From assembly GCF_900172225.1 (NCBI RefSeq), contig NZ_FWFO01000001.1, positions 558,001-622,000 of the forward strand: a DNA stretch of 64,000 bases, read 5' to 3'. Below the pieces are notes generated by a model that saw only the letters and a program-made list of their open reading frames with translations, was not told the DNA's origin and searched no databases. This DNA is from Falsiruegeria litorea R37. GTDB taxonomy: Bacteria > Pseudomonadota > Alphaproteobacteria > Rhodobacterales > Rhodobacteraceae. Below are positions 15,490-25,500 of the stretch, piece after piece. The stretch's first letter is position 1, and each line of letters starts with the position of its first letter. Position numbers and translations under genes: made by a program.

Positions 15490-16440
15490 ATGCCGGACAC
15501 CACATACGGGCCAAACGGTTGGACGCCAGATCGCCTTGGTGACCTCACTGGACAGACTTATCTTATCACCGGGGCCAATGCGGGCGCGGGGTTTCAGGCG
15601 GCGCGTACGCTGCTGAACAAGGGGGCGAAGGTGGTGATGCTGAACCGCTCGGTAGAGAAATCGCAAGCCGCCATTGCGGAGCTGAAGACTGAGTTTGGCG
15701 AGGAGACAGAGGTGAGTTTTGTTCACATGAACCTTGCGTCCTTTGCGAGCGTCCGCGCGGCATCATCGGAGGTGCTGAAAACCGTTCCACGGATCGATGT
15801 GCTTATCTGCAACGCCGCCATAGCGCAGGTGCCAACCCAGAAATTCACTGAAGACGGGCATGAAAGCATGCTCGGCACGAACCACTACGGCCACTTCCTG
15901 CTATGCGGTCTGCTTTTCGATCGGATCGAAGGGTCGCAGGGCCGGATCGTCGTCGTGAGCAGTCTTGGTTACAACATGGGCATCAAGACAATCCAGTTCG
16001 ACGACATGAACTGGGACAAGAATTATCACCAGAACAAGACCTATTCACAAAGTAAGCTGGCGCAGATGATGTTTGCGTTTGAATTGCAGGATCGGATGGC
16101 GGCTGCGGGCAAAACTGACGTGGAGGTTTACGTCTGCCATCCTGGCTCTTCGCGAACATCCCTGATCTCCACCAGCGGCAATCTGATGACACGGATCCTG
16201 TTTGGCCTGATGTCTCTGTCGCCCATGGTGCAATCGGCAGAAAGAGGGTCGTGGCCCGAAGTCATGTGCGCCACTGAAAAAGGATTGGAGCAGCGAGCGC
16301 TCTATGGTCCAACTGGCCGAATGGAATTCGTTGGTCCAGTTGGCAGGGGGACTCTGCACCCACAAGCCTATGAAAAGGCAGTCATGGTCAGGCTTTGGGA
16401 CCTGACCGAAACGGAAACAGGGTTCACGTGGGGTCTGTGA
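15490..16440 (+). CDS. Short-chain dehydrogenase/reductase (retinol-dehydrogenase/protochlorophyllide-reductase-like)
   Basis: 316-residue NAD(P)-dependent oxidoreductase. The Rossmann motif TGANAGAG is at about 27-34, NAAIAQV is the second signature, VVVSSLGYN carries the catalytic Ser, and TYSQSKLAQ gives the Tyr-x3-Lys pair. The length and the HPGSSRTSL segment resemble the retinol dehydrogenase/POR-like branch, though its substrate cannot be told. The ATG at 15490 is used; longer frames to 15361 have no matching N-terminus. It is divergent from the AraC regulator that probably controls it. Confidence 0.88.
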   Translation: MPDTTYGPNGWTPDRLGDLTGQTYLITGANAGAGFQAARTLLNKGAKVVMLNRSVEKSQAAIAELKTEFGEETEVSFVHMNLASFASVRAASSEVLKTVPRIDVLICNAAIAQVPTQKFTEDGHESMLGTNHYGHFLLCGLLFDRIEGSQGRIVVVSSLGYNMGIKTIQFDDMNWDKNYHQNKTYSQSKLAQMMFAFELQDRMAAAGKTDVEVYVCHPGSSRTSLISTSGNLMTRILFGLMSLSPMVQSAERGSWPEVMCATEKGLEQRALYGPTGRMEFVGPVGRGTLHPQAYEKAVMVRLWDLTETETGFTWGL

Positions 16441-16832
16441 GCCGCCCCTAAAGCGGCGCAGCAGTAAGCAGTTACTCGCTGGTCTTGTTTGTGGGCGAGA
16501 AAATTGGAATGCCCGTTTGACGGGGGCGGTTATCCCCCTGTCGGTAAATGAGCGTCTGGGGCGACCAAATGGTGATGAGCCTGTGTCTGCAACTTGCGGA
16601 CGCGGGGCAAACTTCGGTTGGATATGCGTTAATCAACCTTTTGGTTGAATATGGAAATCGGGTGAATTCAGGGGGTTTTGCGGTTGAAGGCCCACGCAGC
16701 AAGACTCTAGGGTGTGTTTTTTATAAAATAAAAACAACGCCTTAATGCGGTATTGGCTGCGGCATAACTGTCGTTGACTCTGAACCCCCTCGGCCTTAGC
16801 ACCTACCCCAAGACAACGTGAGGGGTTCACCC
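16441..16832. other. 392-bp gap upstream of the F0 operon, no supported gene
   Basis: Short frames on both strands (for example 16548-16745 plus, 16472-16702 minus) lack ribosome-binding sites and recognisable content. The gap holds a GCCGC/GCGGC hairpin just after the SDR stop, a perfect TCAACC-TTTT-GGTTGA hairpin at 16633-16648, and an AT-rich stretch around 16705-16735 where the ATP synthase promoter probably lies. I cannot place -35 and -10 boxes with confidence. Confidence 0.4.
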
Positions 16833-17174
16833 GTGACCGAAGAAGACCAAAAGCAGCGCCTGTCGCAGCTGGAGGCGCGGATCGCGACGGTGAAAAAGGC
16901 GAACGAGCCGACCGAGCGTGTAGATCGGGGCTTTTCCCATGGCGAGCTTGCCTGGCGGATGGTCATCGAAATGACGGCCGGCATCGGGATCGGCTTTGGC
17001 ATTGGGTACGGGTTGGATTACCTGTTCGGGACCATCCCGATATTCCTGGTGCTGTTTACACTGTTGGGCCTTGCCGCCGGCATCAAGACGATGATGCGCA
17101 GCGCGAAAGAGGTTCAGGACAAGGCATTGGCCGCCGAGCAAGACACCGGCGCCGAGAAGAACGAGAGGGATTAG
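16833..17174 (+). CDS. atpI: ATP synthase assembly protein AtpI
   Basis: 113-residue membrane protein aiding c-ring assembly or Mg2+ handling for ATP synthase. A charged N-terminus (EEDQKQRLSQLEARIATVKK) is followed by two transmembrane helices, MVIEMTAGIGIGFGIGYGLDYLFG and IPIFLVLFTLLGLAAGIKTMM. I choose the GTG at 16833 because GTGAGGGG at 16818-16825 is then its ribosome-binding site; the frame also has a GTG at 16818. First gene of the F0 operon, 3 bp before atpB. Confidence 0.9.
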   Translation: MTEEDQKQRLSQLEARIATVKKANEPTERVDRGFSHGELAWRMVIEMTAGIGIGFGIGYGLDYLFGTIPIFLVLFTLLGLAAGIKTMMRSAKEVQDKALAAEQDTGAEKNERD

Positions 17175-17177
17175 ATC

Positions 17178-17933
17178 GTGGCAAGCGATTCGACCGCAGA
17201 AGGCAGCAGCCTGGTTTTCCACCCGATGGATCAGTTCATCGTCAAACCCTTGTTTGGCGACGGCGCAGTTGGCATGTTCACCATCACCAACGTGACCCTG
17301 TGGCTGGCCCTGGCCATTGTGGCCGTGATTGCCCTGCTGGTTCTGCCGACGTCGAAGCGTGCCATTGTCCCCGGCCGCGGCCAGTCGATCGCGGAACTGA
17401 CCTATGGCTTCATCTACAAGATGGTCGAGGACGTTTGCGGCAAGGACGGCCTGAAGTTCTTCCCCTACATCATGACGCTTTTCATGTTCATCGTCAGCGC
17501 CAACTTCCTTGGCCTTTTGCCGATGTCCTTCACCACGACGTCGCACTTTGCCGTAACCGCCGTGCTGGCTCTGGCCGTGTTCCTGACCGTGACCATTCTG
17601 GGTTTCGTCATCAACGGTGCCGGTTTCCTGGGCCTGTTCTGGGTGTCGAGCGCGCCGCTGGCATTGCGTCCCATCCTGGCCGTGATCGAGCTGATCTCGT
17701 ACTTTGTGCGCCCCGTCAGCCACTCGATCCGTCTTGCTGGTAACGTTATGGCGGGTCACGCGGTGATCAAGGTGTTTGCTGGCTTTGCCGCAATCACCGT
17801 CATCTCTCCGGTCTCCGTTCTGGCGATCACGGCCATGTACGGCCTGGAAATCCTCGTGGCCTTTATCCAGGCTTACGTATTCACAATTCTGACCTGTGTG
17901 TATCTGAAGGATGCGCTGCATCCGTCGCACTAA
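17178..17933 (+). CDS. atpB: F0F1 ATP synthase subunit a
   Basis: 251-residue stator subunit forming the proton half-channels next to the c-ring. The protein starts with GTG at 17178 and has the [13 protein letters not shown] opening, then five or six transmembrane helices. The helix with [14 protein letters not shown] carries the essential arginine, and the last helix ([22 protein letters not shown]) matches the conserved C-terminus. It sits between atpI and atpE in the usual alphaproteobacterial order, with F1 genes elsewhere. Confidence 0.97.
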   Translation: MASDSTAEGSSLVFHPMDQFIVKPLFGDGAVGMFTITNVTLWLALAIVAVIALLVLPTSKRAIVPGRGQSIAELTYGFIYKMVEDVCGKDGLKFFPYIMTLFMFIVSANFLGLLPMSFTTTSHFAVTAVLALAVFLTVTILGFVINGAGFLGLFWVSSAPLALRPILAVIELISYFVRPVSHSIRLAGNVMAGHAVIKVFAGFAAITVISPVSVLAITAMYGLEILVAFIQAYVFTILTCVYLKDALHPSH

Positions 17934-17981
17934 GGTTCTGAACCCCTAAAATCGAAACTTCCAATCGTAAGGAGAATTCTC

Positions 17982-18206
17982 ATGGAAGGCGATCTCGCAC
18001 ACATCGGCGCAGGCCTGGCAGCAATCGGTTCCGGCGCAGCCGCTATCGGTGTTGGTAACGTGGCTGGCAACTTCCTGGCCGGCGCTCTGCGCAACCCTTC
18101 GGCCGCCGCATCGCAAACCGCGACCCTGTTCATCGGTATCGCGTTCGCAGAAGCTCTGGGCATCTTCGCATTCCTGGTCGCTCTGCTGCTGATGTTTGCC
18201 GTCTAA
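17982..18206 (+). CDS. atpE: F0F1 ATP synthase subunit c
   Basis: 74-residue hairpin of two transmembrane helices forming the rotor ring. Helix 1 is Gly/Ala-rich ([22 protein letters not shown]), the polar loop has RNPSA, and helix 2 carries the proton-binding Glu in [20 protein letters not shown]. An AAGGAG site precedes the ATG at 17982. Codon use is strongly optimised, as expected for the most abundant F0 subunit. Confidence 0.97.
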   Translation: MEGDLAHIGAGLAAIGSGAAAIGVGNVAGNFLAGALRNPSAAASQTATLFIGIAFAEALGIFAFLVALLLMFAV

Positions 18207-18292
18207 GACCTTCGGGAACCGACATCCTTACGGTTGGGCAGTTCGACACGTTCGCGCTGCCCAATGTAAGCTAAGTTTCCAAGGAGACCGAC

Positions 18293-18838
18293 ATGGCAAC
18301 TGAGACAACAGATTTCGTCAGCGCCTGCGTCGACTCGTACGGCAGCGCGGTCGGCATGCCCCAGCTCTGCGGAGAGTGGATGGGCAACCAGATCTTCTGG
18401 CTCGTCATTACGCTGGTCGTGATCTTTCTGATCCTGTCGCGTGTGGCTCTGCCGCGCATCGGTGCTATCCTGGCTGAACGTCAGGGCACCATCACAAACG
18501 ACATTGCTGCCGCCGAGGACCTGAAAGCCAAAGCGGTTGAAGCGGAAGAAGCCTATAACAAGGCTCTGGCAGATGCCCGTGCGCAAGCACAGGCCATCGC
18601 AGCCGAGGCACGCGCCGAAATCCAGGCTGACCTGGATGTGGCCATCGCCAAGGCGGATGCCGAGATTGCCGCCAAGGCAGCTGAATCGGAAGCGGCAATT
18701 GCCGAGATCCGTGCCGGTGCTCTGGACAGCATTCAGGCCGTTGCCAAGGACACCGCAGGCGAGATCGTGACCGCACTGGGCGGTCAGGCGGATGAGGCTG
18801 GTATCGCAGGTGCGATCGACGCCCGGATGAAAGGATAA
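18293..18838 (+). CDS. atpG: F0F1 ATP synthase subunit b'
   Basis: 181-residue peripheral-stalk subunit of the divergent b' type found in photosynthetic and alphaproteobacterial lineages. One transmembrane helix ([24 protein letters not shown], about 31-55) is followed by a long Ala/Glu-rich helix up to the C-terminus. It forms a heterodimer with the subunit b made by the next gene. AAGGAG precedes the ATG at 18293. Gene naming varies (atpG, atpX or atpF2). Confidence 0.93.
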   Translation: MATETTDFVSACVDSYGSAVGMPQLCGEWMGNQIFWLVITLVVIFLILSRVALPRIGAILAERQGTITNDIAAAEDLKAKAVEAEEAYNKALADARAQAQAIAAEARAEIQADLDVAIAKADAEIAAKAAESEAAIAEIRAGALDSIQAVAKDTAGEIVTALGGQADEAGIAGAIDARMKG

Positions 18839-18843
18839 GAGCC

Positions 18844-19404
18844 ATGCGTAACACTCTCGCCCTTATCCTGACAGCTGGCGTCGCAAGCCCCGCGCTTGCC
18901 GCAAGCGGTCCGTTCGTGTCGCTGGGCAACACCGACTTTGTGGTGACACTGGGCTTTCTGGTGTTCATCGGGGTGCTGTTCTACTTCAAGGTGCCCGGCA
19001 TGATCGGCGGTGCGCTGGACAATCGCGCTCAGGGCATTCAGTCCGAGCTTGATGAAGCCCGCGCGCTGCGTGATGAAGCCCAAGCCCTGCTGGCCTCGTA
19101 TGAGCGCAAGCAGAAAGAGGTGCAGGACCAGGCCGCTGCTATTGTGGCTGCTGCAAAAGAAGACGCCTCTCTGGCAGCAGAGCAGGCCAAGGCCGATCTG
19201 GAAGTATCGATTGCACGCCGTCTGGCCGCTGCGCAGGACCAGATTGCATCGGCTGAGGCCTCGGCTGTGAAAGAGGTCCGCGACCAGGCCATCACCATCG
19301 CCGTTTCGGCGGCAAACGAGGTGATCGCCAAGCAGATGACCGCAGCGCAAGGCAACAAGCTGATCGACGCGGCCATCGCCGAAGTGGACGCAAAGCTGCA
19401 CTAA
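18844..19404 (+). CDS. atpF: F0F1 ATP synthase subunit b
   Basis: 186-residue peripheral-stalk subunit. A short N-terminal leader-like stretch ([17 protein letters not shown]) precedes the membrane helix [25 protein letters not shown] and a long coiled-coil domain ([24 protein letters not shown] and beyond). It starts 5 bp after the b' stop and is the last gene of the operon; a strong terminator follows at 19432. Confidence 0.95.
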   Translation: MRNTLALILTAGVASPALAASGPFVSLGNTDFVVTLGFLVFIGVLFYFKVPGMIGGALDNRAQGIQSELDEARALRDEAQALLASYERKQKEVQDQAAAIVAAAKEDASLAAEQAKADLEVSIARRLAAAQDQIASAEASAVKEVRDQAITIAVSAANEVIAKQMTAAQGNKLIDAAIAEVDAKLH

Positions 19405-19431
19405 GCAGACCGCGCCTGAATGATTTGAAAG

Positions 19432-19458
19432 AACCCGGCCTTGAGGCCGGGTTTTTTT
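19432..19458 (+). terminator. Rho-independent terminator of the F0 operon
   Basis: AACCCGGCC-TTGA-GGCCGGGTT (9-bp perfect stem, 4-nt loop) runs into seven T residues, 27 bp after the atpF stop. Confidence 0.9.
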
Positions 19459-19481
19459 GTGGCTGCCGTTTGGGCAAGAAA

Positions 19482-19684
19482 GGGGGGGGGGCTCCCGCCC
19501 GTCGTCAATTTTTCTGGCGAAAAACCTCCTCCCGTTGGGCCGGGCCTCGCTGCGCTCGGCGTGTGGCGCGTGTGGCGAACCAGATGCCCCAAGCGAAACC
19601 GCGCCGGGCTTTGCCCGGCGCTCGGCCCAAGGCCGTTAGCGGGGCTGGCGCAGCCAGGATCGCTCGGGTGCGGGAGCGCCCCCG
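19482..19684. repeat. Convergent-gap repeat, copy B (full length)
   Basis: About 200 bp between the convergent atpF and GntR genes. Parts in order: a G-run, GCTCCCGCCCGTCG (19491-19504), hairpin TTTTTC-TGGC-GAAAAA (19509-19524), CCTCCTCCCGTTGGGCC (19525-19541), a variable middle, hairpin GCGCCGGGC-TTT-GCCCGGCGC (19601-19621), CGGCCCAAGGCCGTTAGC, hairpin CTGGC-GCA-GCCAG, and a right end CGGGTGCGGGAGC that inverts the left end. The right 80 bp match copy D closely. Confidence 0.8.
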
Positions 19685-19711
19685 ATTCTTTGATCCACAT
19701 TGGGTGCGGGG

Positions 19712-20482
19712 TTAACCTTGCCCGGTTTCGTGTTCCAACCTTTGCCGGGCGATGGCTTCGTTGCGTTCGGCGATCTGCTGGTCGGACAGGCATTGTTTGA
19801 CGAAATTCAGATGTGCCTCAACCGCGGCCCTGGCGCCGACGGGATCGCGGGCCTGCAGGGCGTCGTTGATGGCGCGGTGCTGGTCCAGGATTGAGGCGCG
19901 GGTGTGTTGTTGGTGAAACATGATGCGTCGGTTGTAGAAGACACCCGCGCGCAGCAGATCGAACATGGACCGCATCATGTGCAGCATCACGACGTTGTGG
20001 CTCGCCTCAAGGATGGCCATGTGGAACTCGGCGTCCAGCCGAGCTTCCTCGTCGGATCCCGGAGAGCCGTGGGCCACGACCATCTTGTCAAAGATCGCCT
20101 GAATCACCTTGAGGTCGCTGTCCGACCCCAGTCGCGCCGCACGTTCGGCCGCCAGACTTTCAATGTCGCGCCGGAACGAGAGGTAGTCGAACATCGCCTC
20201 GTCATGGGCGCCAAACAGCCGCGTGAGCGCGGGCGAAAAGGCGTTGCCCAGAACCTCGGCCACAAAAACGCCCGAGCCTGCCTTGGCGGTCAGCAGTCCT
20301 TGCTCCTGTAGCTCGGCAATGGCATCACGCAGCGAGGGGCGCGAGACGCCCAACCTGTCGGCCAGTTCGCGTTCCGATGGCAGACGTTCGCCCGGGCGCA
20401 GGATACCGCGCAGGATCAGCAGTTCAATCTGACGCACCACCGAGGTCGACAGTTTCTCGGGCTGGACTTTCTGAAAGGGCAT
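19712..20482 (-). CDS. GntR family regulator, FadR/FCD subgroup
   Basis: 256-residue repressor. The N-terminal winged helix (about 10-75: ILRGILRPGERLPSERELADRLGVSRPSLRDAIAEL in the classic GntR pattern) is followed by an FCD domain with the metal-site pattern DAEFHMAILEASHN and a late DQHRAINDAL. FCD regulators usually sense carboxylates; PdhR and LldR are relatives. It is divergent from an aminotransferase gene, and a TGGTCA-N7-TGACCA palindrome lies 22 bp upstream of its ATG, so autoregulation and control of the neighbour are likely. Confidence 0.92.
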   Translation of the reverse strand: MPFQKVQPEKLSTSVVRQIELLILRGILRPGERLPSERELADRLGVSRPSLRDAIAELQEQGLLTAKAGSGVFVAEVLGNAFSPALTRLFGAHDEAMFDYLSFRRDIESLAAERAARLGSDSDLKVIQAIFDKMVVAHGSPGSDEEARLDAEFHMAILEASHNVVMLHMMRSMFDLLRAGVFYNRRIMFHQQHTRASILDQHRAINDALQARDPVGARAAVEAHLNFVKQCLSDQQIAERNEAIARQRLEHETGQG

Positions 20483-20503
20483 GACCGGGGCCTTCGTTCA
20501 AAT

Positions 20504-20522
20504 TGGTCAAAACATATGACCA
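20504..20522. promoter_or_regulatory. Candidate GntR (FCD) operator
   Basis: TGGTCA-AAACATA-TGACCA, a perfect 6-bp inverted repeat with 7-nt AT-rich centre, in the 174-bp divergent region between the GntR and aminotransferase genes. The TGGTC/GACCA half-sites resemble known FadR/PdhR-class operators. Confidence 0.6.
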
Positions 20523-20656
20523 CGGCTGTAGCGTGGCTGCAAGCGGGGAAAGGTCAGAGAGGCTGACTGATCACAATTGATGTAACAAAGGTCAGCATGT
20601 TTGACTTAACCCAACGTCTGCCTAGGCTGGCCCGCAGTTTTGGAGGAGAGAGACAA

Positions 20657-21874
20657 ATGAAGCTAGAGGAGATGTTCGCAACCCGCGCCGACCGGCTCAA
20701 GGCGTCGGAAATCCGCGAGTTGCTGAAACTGCTGGACCAGCCCGACATCATCTCGTTTGCGGGGGGCATTCCGGATCCGGCGTTGTTCCCGGCGCAGGCG
20801 TTTCAGGCCGCCTATGCACAGGCGCTGGATGCCGAGCATCAGGCCAAGGCGTTGCAGTATTCGGTGAGCGAAGGATATCTGCCGTTGCGGGAATGGCTGG
20901 CGGAGCACATGGCGGGCATTGGGGTGCCTTGTGATGTGGACAACATCCTCATCACATCCGGTTCGCAGCAGGCGTTGGATTACCTGGGCAAGCTGATGTT
21001 GTCGCCGGGGGACACGGCTCTGGTCAACTGGCCGACGTATCTGGGGGCCTTGGCGGCGTTCAACGCTTACGAGCCGCGATTTGATCGGCTGGATCTGGGC
21101 GTCAATCATGGTGTGTCCGACTATGCTGAGCGGGCCGAGGCTGCGGGCGGGCGGGTCAAGTTCGCCTACCTGTCGGCTGATTTCTCGAACCCAACGGGCG
21201 AGACGGTGGATGCGGCGGGGCGCGCGCGCCTGCTGGACATGGCCGAGACGCTGGATTGTGCGATCATCGAGGATGGAGCTTATCAGGCATTACGTTATGA
21301 CGGCGAGGCGATCCAGCCGATCCTGGCGATGGAACTGGCTCAGAAGGGCGATCTGGAGGCGTGCCGGACGATCTATTGCGGGTCGTTCTCCAAGACCCTT
21401 TCGCCTGGGTTGCGCGTGGGCTGGATCGTGGCGGCCAAGCCTGTGATCGCGAAACTAGTGCTGATGAAACAGGCGGCGGATCTGCATTCGCCGACCATCA
21501 ACCAGTTGGCCATCCATGGTGTGGCCGAAGCCTGTTTTGACCGGCATGTCAGCAACTTGCGTGCAGCCTACAGCGCGCGGCGGGATGCGATGCTGGCCGC
21601 CTTGGCCGATCATATGCCAGAAGGCGTCGAATGGACAAAGCCCGAAGGTGGCATGTTTGTCTGGATTACCCTGCCCAAGGGCATGGACGGGGCCGCGCTG
21701 CTGGACCGTGCGATCCGCGAGGAACGAGTGGCCTTTGTGCCCGGTGGAGCGTTCTTTGCCGATGGATCAGGCATCAACACGATCCGGTTGAGCTTTTCCA
21801 ACTCAGGAGAGGCGGCGATTGTCGAAGGGGTGTCCAGATTGGGCGCGGTTCTGCGTCGGGCTCTGTCTGACTAA
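20657..21874 (+). CDS. PLP-dependent aminotransferase (class I/II, 2-aminoadipate transaminase-like)
   Basis: 405-residue fold-type I aminotransferase. Visible signatures are FAGGIPDPALFP near the N-terminus, GSQQALDYLGKL, SADFSNPTGETV, DGAYQALRY and the PLP-lysine motif YCGSFSKTLSPGLRVGWI. The opening SEIRELLKLLDQPDIISFAGG is typical of the LysN/MocR-like group acting on 2-aminoadipate, branched-chain or aromatic amino acids. The ATG at 20657 has GGAGGAGAG upstream. Divergence from a GntR-FCD gene suggests induction by an amino acid or keto acid. Confidence 0.88.
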   Translation: MKLEEMFATRADRLKASEIRELLKLLDQPDIISFAGGIPDPALFPAQAFQAAYAQALDAEHQAKALQYSVSEGYLPLREWLAEHMAGIGVPCDVDNILITSGSQQALDYLGKLMLSPGDTALVNWPTYLGALAAFNAYEPRFDRLDLGVNHGVSDYAERAEAAGGRVKFAYLSADFSNPTGETVDAAGRARLLDMAETLDCAIIEDGAYQALRYDGEAIQPILAMELAQKGDLEACRTIYCGSFSKTLSPGLRVGWIVAAKPVIAKLVLMKQAADLHSPTINQLAIHGVAEACFDRHVSNLRAAYSARRDAMLAALADHMPEGVEWTKPEGGMFVWITLPKGMDGAALLDRAIREERVAFVPGGAFFADGSGINTIRLSFSNSGEAAIVEGVSRLGAVLRRALSD

Positions 21875-21908
21875 GGAATTGTTAACCATTCCTGCCGAGG
21901 GTGGCAGC

Positions 21909-22472
21909 ATGATCCGGTTCCTTGCTTTTGCCACCCTTTGTCTGGCTGTCGCCTGCGCCCCGCCCGAGGCGGGGTTCACGGATGGTGAGCCGGTGCAAAA
22001 ACTGAATGTCGGTGGCTATGCTGTTGAACTGCAGATCAATGATGATGTGGTCAAGGCGCGTCGTCGGGTGTCGGACCTGCACGACGCGGATGCCTATTAC
22101 GTGGCGCTTGAGCAGATGATGGGAAAGCTGTCGGGTTGTCCCATTGCCAAGGTGTACCGCGTCAGCCGCTTTGTGACTTGGGGCGTCAAAGGCTGCAATC
22201 CGGCGCAGGCGCAGGCGTTCATTGCCGAGGCCGACAAGATCGTGGCCGGAGAGGCGCAGAAAAATGCCTCCAACTCGGGCAAGCCACAGTATGAATGTCA
22301 CGAGTGGAACTCGACCTCATTCTCAAACGGGTCCGAGATTTGGACGAACATCACCTGTGAGCCTTATGGCGGCGATCCCAAGTTCAAGTACCCCTCTTTG
22401 GAGTGTGAGCAGGTCACGTGGATCACCGCGTCAGGAGACGGTCGAACGGATATGACTTGCGACCCACAGTAG
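21909..22472 (+). CDS. Putative lipoprotein of unknown function
   Basis: 187 residues with a lipoprotein signal, MIRFLAFATLCLAVACAPPE, whose LAVAC box marks Cys16 as the likely lipidation site. The mature part has six or more cysteines (GCPIAK, VKGCNPAQ, QYECHEW, NITCEPYGG, SLECEQV, TCDPQ), suggesting disulfides in the periplasm. I do not recognise a family. A GAGGGTGG site precedes the ATG at 21909; the frame extends upstream into the aminotransferase gene without meaning. Confidence 0.6.
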   Translation: MIRFLAFATLCLAVACAPPEAGFTDGEPVQKLNVGGYAVELQINDDVVKARRRVSDLHDADAYYVALEQMMGKLSGCPIAKVYRVSRFVTWGVKGCNPAQAQAFIAEADKIVAGEAQKNASNSGKPQYECHEWNSTSFSNGSEIWTNITCEPYGGDPKFKYPSLECEQVTWITASGDGRTDMTCDPQ

Positions 22473-22586
22473 CAATATCTTGTGGATAACACGGATCGCC
22501 GGTCTAGATAGGGTGGCGTCAGCGTTGACAGGTCGCAAATGGCTGCGCAGGCTGGTTGGGATAAGGAATCACCAAAGGCCTGCCGT

Positions 22587-25500
22587 TTGCGCTTTACCAA
22601 ACTCCGATTGACCGGCTTTAAAAGCTTTGTCGACCCGACCGATCTGGTGATCGCCGACGGGCTGACCGGAGTCGTCGGGCCAAACGGCTGCGGCAAGTCC
22701 AATCTGCTGGAAGCTTTGCGTTGGGTGATGGGGGAAAACCGTCCCAAGGCCATGCGCGGCGGCGGGATGGAAGATGTGATCTTTGCAGGCGCCGCGACTC
22801 GGCCCGCGCGCAACTTTGCCGAAGTGTCGCTGTTGATGGACAACTCCGAACGCTTGGCGCCTTCGGGGTTCAATGACAGCGACCAGCTGGAGATCATTCG
22901 CCGGATCACCCGTGACGTAGGGAGTGCCTATAAGACGAACGGCAAGGACGTGCGGGCGCGCGACGTTCAGATGCTGTTTGCTGATGCCTCTACCGGGGCG
23001 CATTCGCCGGCGCTGGTGAGGCAGGGGCAGATCTCGGAGCTGATCAACGCCAAACCCAAGGCGCGGCGGCGTATCCTGGAAGAGGCGGCGGGGATCTCTG
23101 GCCTGTATCAACGGCGGCATGAGGCCGAGTTGAAGCTGAAGGGCGCCGAGACCAACCTGACCCGTGTGGATGACGTGTTGGAGCAATTGGCGGCGCAGCT
23201 AGGCCAATTGGCGCGGCAGGCCCGGCAGGCGGCGCGGTATCGCGAGATTGGATCATTGCTGCGGCAGGCCGAGGGGATGCTGCTCTATCGCCGCTGGAAA
23301 GAGGCGGATGAGGCGCGGCTGAGCGCCGAAGAAGTGCTGCGTGGGCGCACGACCGAAGCCGCGCAGGCCGAGGCAATGGCGCGGGCCGCAGCCAAGGCGC
23401 GCGGAGTTGCCGAGGAGGCCCTGCCACCCCTGCGCGAGGAAGAGGCGATTGCCGCAGCCGTGCTGCAGCGGATGCAGGTGCAGCGTGATGCGCTGAGCGA
23501 CCAAGAGGTCCGTGCCCGCCAGACGATTGAGACGCTGACAGCGCGGATCAACCAACTGGGCCAGGATATCGAACGCGAGACGGGTTTGAACCGCGACGCC
23601 GGCGACACCATCGAACGGTTGGAGTGGGAGGCGCGCGAGCTTGCCAAAGCCAGCGAAGGCCAGGCCGACAAGCTGGCCGAGGCCGCCGAAGTGTCGCGCG
23701 AGGCGGCAAGCGTACTGCAAGAGCGCGAGGATCACCTGTCTCAGATGACCGAGGATGTCGCCCGTCTGGCCGCGCGCCATCAGTCGGCTCAGCGTCTCGT
23801 GGATGACAGCCGGAAAACACTGGAGCGGTCCGAAGGCGAAGAGGCCCGGGCCCGCGATGCCGTGAGCGAGGCCGAGATGGCTTTGGAGCAGGCGGTGGAT
23901 GCCTATGGCGAGGCTCTGGACGCCGAGGAAGAGGCAACCGAGGCAGCGGAGGCGGCCGAGGAAGCTCTGGCAGCCGCGGACGAGCTGCGCACCGAGACGC
24001 AAGCGCGCGAGTCCGAGGCCCGCGCGCAGCGGTCCGAGGCCGAGGGCGAGGTTGGCGCGATCCGGGCCGAGACCACGGCGCTGGCCAAGCTGGTGGCGCG
24101 GGACACGGCCGAAGGCGGGCAGGTGATGGACCTGCTGCGCGTGGCACCGGGATATGAAAAGGCCCTTGGTGCGGCGCTGTCGGATGACTTGCGCGCGCCC
24201 TTGGTCGAGGATGAGGGTCCGTCTGGCTGGGTGCAGGTGCCTGGATATGACGGGGATCAAGCGTTGCCCGAGGGCGCAGAACCGCTCGCGCTGCATGTGT
24301 CGGGGCCGGACCGCCTGAGCCGTCGAATTGCACAGATCGGGATTGTGCGCGGTGATGAAGGCGTGCGGTTGCAAGCGGCGTTGAAACCGGGGCAGCGGCT
24401 GGTCTCGCGCGAGGGGGATCTGTGGCGGTGGGACGGGTTCCGCGCCTGGGCCGAGGATGCGCCAAGCGCCGCGGCGATGCGGTTGGAACAGCTGAACCGG
24501 CTCGAGGCGCTCAAACAGGAATTGGAGCGCGTGACGGCACGGGCCGAGGGCGCAAAGGCTGCACATGAGTCGCTGTCGCAGCAATTGGCGGATGTGACCG
24601 AGGCAGACCGCCGCGCACGCGAGGCGCGCCGCGCTGCCGATCAGCGCGTGGCCGAAGCCGCGCGGGCACTGTCGAAATCCGAAGCTGATCGCAACCTGGC
24701 GCAGGGGCGGCTTGAGACTTTGGGATTGGCCGTGGACCGGCACAAAGAGGATGCCATGTCTGCGCGGGTGCAGATGCGAGAGGCCGAAAAGGCTTTGTCC
24801 GAGCTGGGGGATCTGGATACAGCGCGTCAGCAGGTCGAGGACATCAAACAGACGGTCGAGGCAGCCCGGATTACCATGCTGACGCATCGGTCTGCGCATG
24901 ATGAGCTGCGGCGCGAGGGGGATGCGCGCACCAAACGTTCGCAAGAGGTGACCAAGGACATCAGCGGTTGGCGGCACCGTTTGGATACGGCGGAAAAGCG
25001 GATCGCGGAATTGGTCGAGCGTAAGGCAACATCCGAGGAAGATCTGGCCGAGGCGATGTCGGTCCCGAGCGAGATTGCCGAAGCGCGAGAAGAGCTGGCA
25101 GAACAATCCGAGGTCGCCGAGGAACGCCGCAAGCTGGCCGCCGACGCCTTGGCCGTGGGTGAGGCGACCCATCGCGAGGCAATGTTGGCCGAACGCGAGG
25201 CCGAGCGGCTGGCGTCCGAGGCGCGCGAGGCGCGGGCTGCGGCAGAAGCTCGGGCCGAGGCAGCGCGCGAAACCGTTGTGGCGGCAGCCGAGCGGATTGC
25301 CGAGGATCAGCAGCTGACGCCGAACCAGCTTCTCAATGAGTTGGACGTGGATCCCGACAAGATGCCCAATGCCGAAACACTTGAGGCCGAGGTCAACCGC
25401 CACAAGCGGCAGCGCGACGCCATGGGCGCGGTGAACTTGCGCGCTGAAGAGGACGCACGCGAGGTGCAGGAAGAGCACGACACTTTGCTGGCCGAAAAGT

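Noticed and set aside
16548-16745. 65-codon plus-strand frame before atpI
   Set aside because: No ribosome-binding site, no family likeness, and it overlaps the probable promoter region of the F0 operon.
19482-19490. G9 run as a possible sequencing or phase-variation tract
   Set aside because: It lies outside any coding frame, at the edge of a repeat whose other copies also begin with G-runs, so phase variation of a gene is not supported.
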